IMG/VR virus record: IMGVR_UViG_3300045927_000327
Location: 1 to 24,637 of that record
Origin: a virus
Length of the DNA stretch: 24,637 nucleotides
Direction: 5' to 3' (one strand)
Below are positions 21,797 through 24,637 of this stretch, piece after piece. The position numbers and the translations under genes are program-made. The notes beneath the pieces were generated by a model. It was not told the DNA's origin. It did no database searches and saw nothing but the letters and a program-made list of their open reading frames with translations. Within the stretch, counting starts at the first letter, position 1; each line of letters begins with the position of its first letter.

Positions 21797-22159
21797 ATGA
21801 GCACGCTCCCCCCCGAAGAGCTCAAGATCATCAAGGGCTCGACCCTCTCCCTCCTCCTCCTGGGGTTCGACGAGAACAACCAGGCGGAGTCGCTCGCCGG
21901 GGCCGATGCCGCCACCTTCGCCGTGAAGAAAGACCAGGGGCAGGCGACCTCCGTCCTATTGCGGCGGACTGCGGACGCGAATCTCTCAATCGACATCCCC
22001 GGATCCAAGCTGACCGCGACGCTCAGCCAGGCCGAGGCCGACGGGCTCACAGTGGGGGTCTACGTTGGAGAGGTGGCCGTTCGCTTCGGCGGTTCCGGTT
22101 GGTTCCACTCGCGACCCTTCCGGGTCCTGATCCGCGCGGCGGCAGCGCCGCACTCCTAG
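21797..22159 (+). CDS. hypothetical virion protein, 120 aa
   Basis: This 120-residue protein reads like an immunoglobulin-like beta sandwich: KGSTLSLLLLGFDENNQAESLAGADAATFAVKK, then LTATLSQAEADGLTVGVYVGEVAVRF and SRPFRVLI. The pattern resembles N-terminal domains of phage baseplate and connector-associated proteins of the KG-(D/S)T-x-P...LTGA type. Family not certain. It lies three bases after the small gene and four bases before the connector gene. Confidence 0.55.
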   Translation: MSTLPPEELKIIKGSTLSLLLLGFDENNQAESLAGADAATFAVKKDQGQATSVLLRRTADANLSIDIPGSKLTATLSQAEADGLTVGVYVGEVAVRFGGSGWFHSRPFRVLIRAAAAPHS

Positions 22160-22163
22160 CGCC

Positions 22164-22715
22164 ATGACCATCCTCTCGATCTCTCAGCTCCGGGAGCGTG
22201 TGACTCTGGAGGAGCCGCGCTACGTGCCCCTCCGGGACGGAGTCGTGGCGCTCTGGGAAGGCGTCACGGACCTGAAGTGGGTCCTGAATGCCGCGGAGAT
22301 CGAGACCCTCACCCCGCGGGGTGCGACCATCCGGACGATCGCGCTTCGGCGCCGGCCGGTGAACTCCATCACCAAGGTCGAGGAGCGGACGGCCAGCCAA
22401 GCGGAATGGGATGAGCTTGAGGCCTCAAACTACGAGCTGCTCGAGGGGGGCCGGATCGAGCGCATCGGGTGCTACTGGCCGGACCGGGTCCGCGTCACGT
22501 ACTCCGGCGGCTACCCGGAGGGCGGGGCGCCCGCGGACATCCTCGAGGCCCTCCTCCTCCAGTGCGAGTTCAACGTCCGGAGGATCGGGGGCGACAAGGT
22601 CGGGATCCGCAGCCAGGGCTCCGGCGTGCCCGGCGGCGGATTCACGTCCTTCGACGAGGCCTACCTCCATCCGACCTTCGCGAAGCTCGCGCGGCAGTAC
22701 CGGAGGGTCGTCTAG
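22164..22715 (+). CDS. head-tail connector protein (gp6-like)
   Basis: This 183-residue protein has the features of phage gp6/gp8-type connectors: helical start (SISQLRERVTLEE), strands RTIALRRRPVNSITKVEER, then VRVTYSGGYPEGGAPADILEALLLQCEFNVRR and an Arg-rich end. Connectors bind the portal after packaging. Order (capsid, connector, gp10, terminator) agrees with HK97-type genomes. The stop shares a base with the next start. Confidence 0.7.
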   Translation: MTILSISQLRERVTLEEPRYVPLRDGVVALWEGVTDLKWVLNAAEIETLTPRGATIRTIALRRRPVNSITKVEERTASQAEWDELEASNYELLEGGRIERIGCYWPDRVRVTYSGGYPEGGAPADILEALLLQCEFNVRRIGGDKVGIRSQGSGVPGGGFTSFDEAYLHPTFAKLARQYRRVV

Positions 22716-23428
22716 TGGCCATCTCGCTGCGGCTCGGGCGGGACACCATCGAACTGATCCGCCACCTCGAGCGGGAGCTCGGCAAGACGCGCTTCGCCAA
22801 GGCCCTGCTTCTCTTCTTCAACCGCCAAGCTCTGCTGGTGGCCGGGCGCATCTCGAAACGGTTCCTCTCGGGGCAGAGGGTCAAGCGCCGTACCGGCTCG
22901 CTCGCCCGCTCGATCACGGGCTCAGGCGTGCTCGTGAAGGGCGTGCCGGGGATGCGGGTCGGCGTCTTCCGCGGTCCGGCCCTCCAATACGCTGGCGTCC
23001 AGGAGTACGGCACCCGTGGGAAGAGCCCCGAGAGCCCCTACCCGACCATCGTGCCGAAGAAGGCCAAGGCGCTCGCGGTGCCGGTCAATCCGGGCGGGTC
23101 CTCCCTGACCTTCGCGGGGGTGCCCCGCTACACGGGGCCCCGGCAGTTCCCGGGGAAGCTCCGGTTCGTCCCGTTCCGCCGCGGCATGGCGATCGGCGCG
23201 CTCTATCCCGAGGCCGCCCTCAAGAACGCGCCCAAGAGCCCGGACGGGAAGCTCACGCTCCCCCGCGGCAAGGCCGCCTACCTCCTGCTCCGCAAGGTCG
23301 ATCTCCCCGCGCGCCACTACCTCCGGGACGGGTTCCGACAGTACCTGCCGGAGCTCGCTGAAAGCCTCGCCCGCTACATCCGGGACCTCGTGGTCCTTCG
23401 CGGGCGGCTCCGGGGAGGGACCACGTGA
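22715..23428 (+). CDS. HK97 gp10-like/virion morphogenesis protein
   Basis: The GTG at 22715 overlaps the previous TAG by one base and has GGAGGG upstream. The 237-residue basic protein contains VKRRTGSLARSITGSG, VGVFRGPALQYAGVQEYGTRG and ARHYLRDGFRQYL, the successive blocks of HK97 gp10/tail-completion proteins. It is longer than the usual 130-150 residues because of an insert between the EYGT block and the C-terminal block (about residues 105-195). Its role is in closing the head and joining the tail. Confidence 0.72.
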   Translation: MAISLRLGRDTIELIRHLERELGKTRFAKALLLFFNRQALLVAGRISKRFLSGQRVKRRTGSLARSITGSGVLVKGVPGMRVGVFRGPALQYAGVQEYGTRGKSPESPYPTIVPKKAKALAVPVNPGGSSLTFAGVPRYTGPRQFPGKLRFVPFRRGMAIGALYPEAALKNAPKSPDGKLTLPRGKAAYLLLRKVDLPARHYLRDGFRQYLPELAESLARYIRDLVVLRGRLRGGTT

Positions 23429-23865
23429 GCCTCCCGACCAGCTCGTGGGAAGTGCTCATGGAGCGCCTCGTGGACCTCTGCCGGAAGGTCCGCTCGGGCG
23501 CCTACCACGTGAAACGGGGCGCGATCGATTGGGCCGAGTTCCCCTTCGACCAGATACCGCGCGCGATCGCGGTCATCACGGACGAGGAGAACCTGCTCGA
23601 GAAGCAGATGGGGAACGACGCCTCGATCTCGCTCGAACTCTTCGCCAAGCGCCAGGAAGGCGACGCGAAGGAGCTGAGCGACGCGCTCCAGGAGGAGCTA
23701 CGGAAGGACGCCAAAGAGGTCGTGCTCCAGCTCCTGACCGAGCAGGATCGCTCCGGCGACTCGGTGATCTTCCACATTCCGCCCGCGACGGCTCGCCTCG
23801 TCCACGTGCACGACGACGGGCTCAAAGTTCAGGGCATCTACGCTCAGTTCGACGTGTCGTTCTGA
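23425..23865 (+). CDS. putative tail terminator protein
   Basis: The GTG start overlaps the previous stop as GTGA; product 146 residues. The sequence has an initial helix, an edge strand (RAIAVITDEENLLE), a helical middle (KELSDALQEELRKDAKEVVLQLL) and a final strand (GLKVQGIYAQFDVSF), matching the general layout of tail terminators. Position between gp10-like and putative tail tube genes is the main support. Not recognised by sequence alone. Confidence 0.5.
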   Translation: MSLPTSSWEVLMERLVDLCRKVRSGAYHVKRGAIDWAEFPFDQIPRAIAVITDEENLLEKQMGNDASISLELFAKRQEGDAKELSDALQEELRKDAKEVVLQLLTEQDRSGDSVIFHIPPATARLVHVHDDGLKVQGIYAQFDVSF

Positions 23866-23879
23866 GAGGAGGTTAGGCG

Positions 23880-24637
23880 ATGTCGATCGTGGGGTTCCAA
23901 GAGTTCTGGACGGTGGGCTCGCGCCTGCTCTTCAAACGCGATGACGTAGACGGCGCTCAGCAGCCCTGGATCGACCTGGGCGTCATGCAGTCCGTGGCAC
24001 CCGCGGTCACCCCTGAACGGATCACGCTCTTCGACCCGGAGGGGGGCGTGCGGCGGCTCGTGGACGAGGCGCTGACCTCGATCGAGGAGGTCTACGAGTT
24101 CGTCTGCTCCAACTTCAACGAGGACAACCTGAGCCTGATCTTCCTCGGGAAGCCGCCCCAGACGTACACCCAGACGGCGTCCGAGAAGGTCGGGGTCACC
24201 CACCGCGGGTTCCCGGGGCGACTCATCAAGCTCACGGATAGCGACACAGCGAAGACGCCGGTGGCCGCACTCGCCGCGGTCGCGGGCATCTACACCGGTG
24301 CGGTGGCTACCAAGACACTCACGACCATCGTCGCGGCCACCAAGACCATTACCCTCTCGGGCGACCAGACCGCGGTCGCGGGCCTCGCCCCGGGCAAGGT
24401 GATGATGGTGAACCGGCTCGGGCTGACCAACATCCTGAACAGCCGGTCCTACACGATCGTCACCCGCACGCTGAACGGCGGGAACACCGATTTCGTCGTG
24501 GATGCGACCCCCGCGGCGAACGAGACCGCGATCACGGGCCAGGCCACGCACGAGAACGGCGGAACGGTCTACAAGCAGGACACCGACTGGGAGCTCGTTT
24601 CGCTCGATCGCGGCGTCGTGCGGATGATGGCCGCGGG
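23880..24637 (+). CDS. putative major tail tube protein, 3' end outside window
   Basis: The ATG at 23880 has AGGAGG nine bases upstream. The visible 252 residues begin SIVGFQEFWTVGSRLLFKR and contain strand-rich, threonine-rich segments (TKTLTTIVAATKTITLSGDQTA), with a PGKVMMVNRLG turn. A strong ribosome binding site, an order after the terminator and beta-rich composition suit a tail tube protein, perhaps with an inserted Ig-like domain at about residues 140-225. Assignment is by context; the stop is not in the window. Confidence 0.6.
   Translation, partial: MSIVGFQEFWTVGSRLLFKRDDVDGAQQPWIDLGVMQSVAPAVTPERITLFDPEGGVRRLVDEALTSIEEVYEFVCSNFNEDNLSLIFLGKPPQTYTQTASEKVGVTHRGFPGRLIKLTDSDTAKTPVAALAAVAGIYTGAVATKTLTTIVAATKTITLSGDQTAVAGLAPGKVMMVNRLGLTNILNSRSYTIVTRTLNGGNTDFVVDATPAANETAITGQATHENGGTVYKQDTDWELVSLDRGVVRMMAA

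Overview
The window is GC-rich and carries the accessory-to-structural half of a tailed-phage genome of HK97/siphovirus type, either a free phage or a prophage. The head module is in canonical order: small terminase candidate, large terminase, portal, prohead protease, major capsid, connectors, tail terminator, tail tube. Strong GC bias at third codon positions and frequent GTG starts suggest a high-GC bacterial host; the sequence does not identify it. No integrase, lysogeny repressor, tRNA or CRISPR array is visible, so temperate status cannot be judged.

Region 1 (1-3602, + strand) is a translationally coupled run in which each gene overlaps the previous one by four bases: a HerA/FtsK-like ATPase cut by the window edge, an SPPY-type DNA methyltransferase, an unknown protein, a cysteine-rich protein and a YkgJ-type cysteine-cluster protein.

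Region 2 (about 3584-7508, mostly - strand) has visibly lower GC and opposite polarity to the rest. It holds a 164-codon gene with a HEPN-like R-x4-H motif, split by a complete IS5-family element. It also holds a phage gene remnant with an in-frame TGA on the + strand, a Schlafen/AlbA_2-domain protein, two unknown proteins and an HNH endonuclease. It looks like acquired cargo and is the best candidate for a defence or inter-phage-competition cassette.

Region 3 (7509-10470, + strand) opens with a divergent promoter/operator region. It encodes a ParB-methyltransferase fusion, a Gp37/Gp68 (DUF5131) protein, a DUF488 protein and a candidate terminase small subunit.

Region 4 (10471-12998) sits between the small and large terminase genes and contains non-virion-like genes: an exported protein, two small proteins and a lipoprotein.

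Region 5 (13004-24637) is the packaging, head and connector operon: large terminase with an unusual N-terminal extension, small membrane protein, portal-MuF fusion, protease with a coiled-coil tail, major capsid protein, putative head accessory protein, head-tail connectors, tail terminator candidate and the start of a putative tail tube gene.

The most noteworthy structure is the IS insertion. Removing the element and one copy of its TA target duplication restores an uninterrupted 164-residue reading frame with its own ribosome binding site. In the present state the transposase stop codon overlaps an ATG supplied by the terminal repeat, in frame with the truncated gene.
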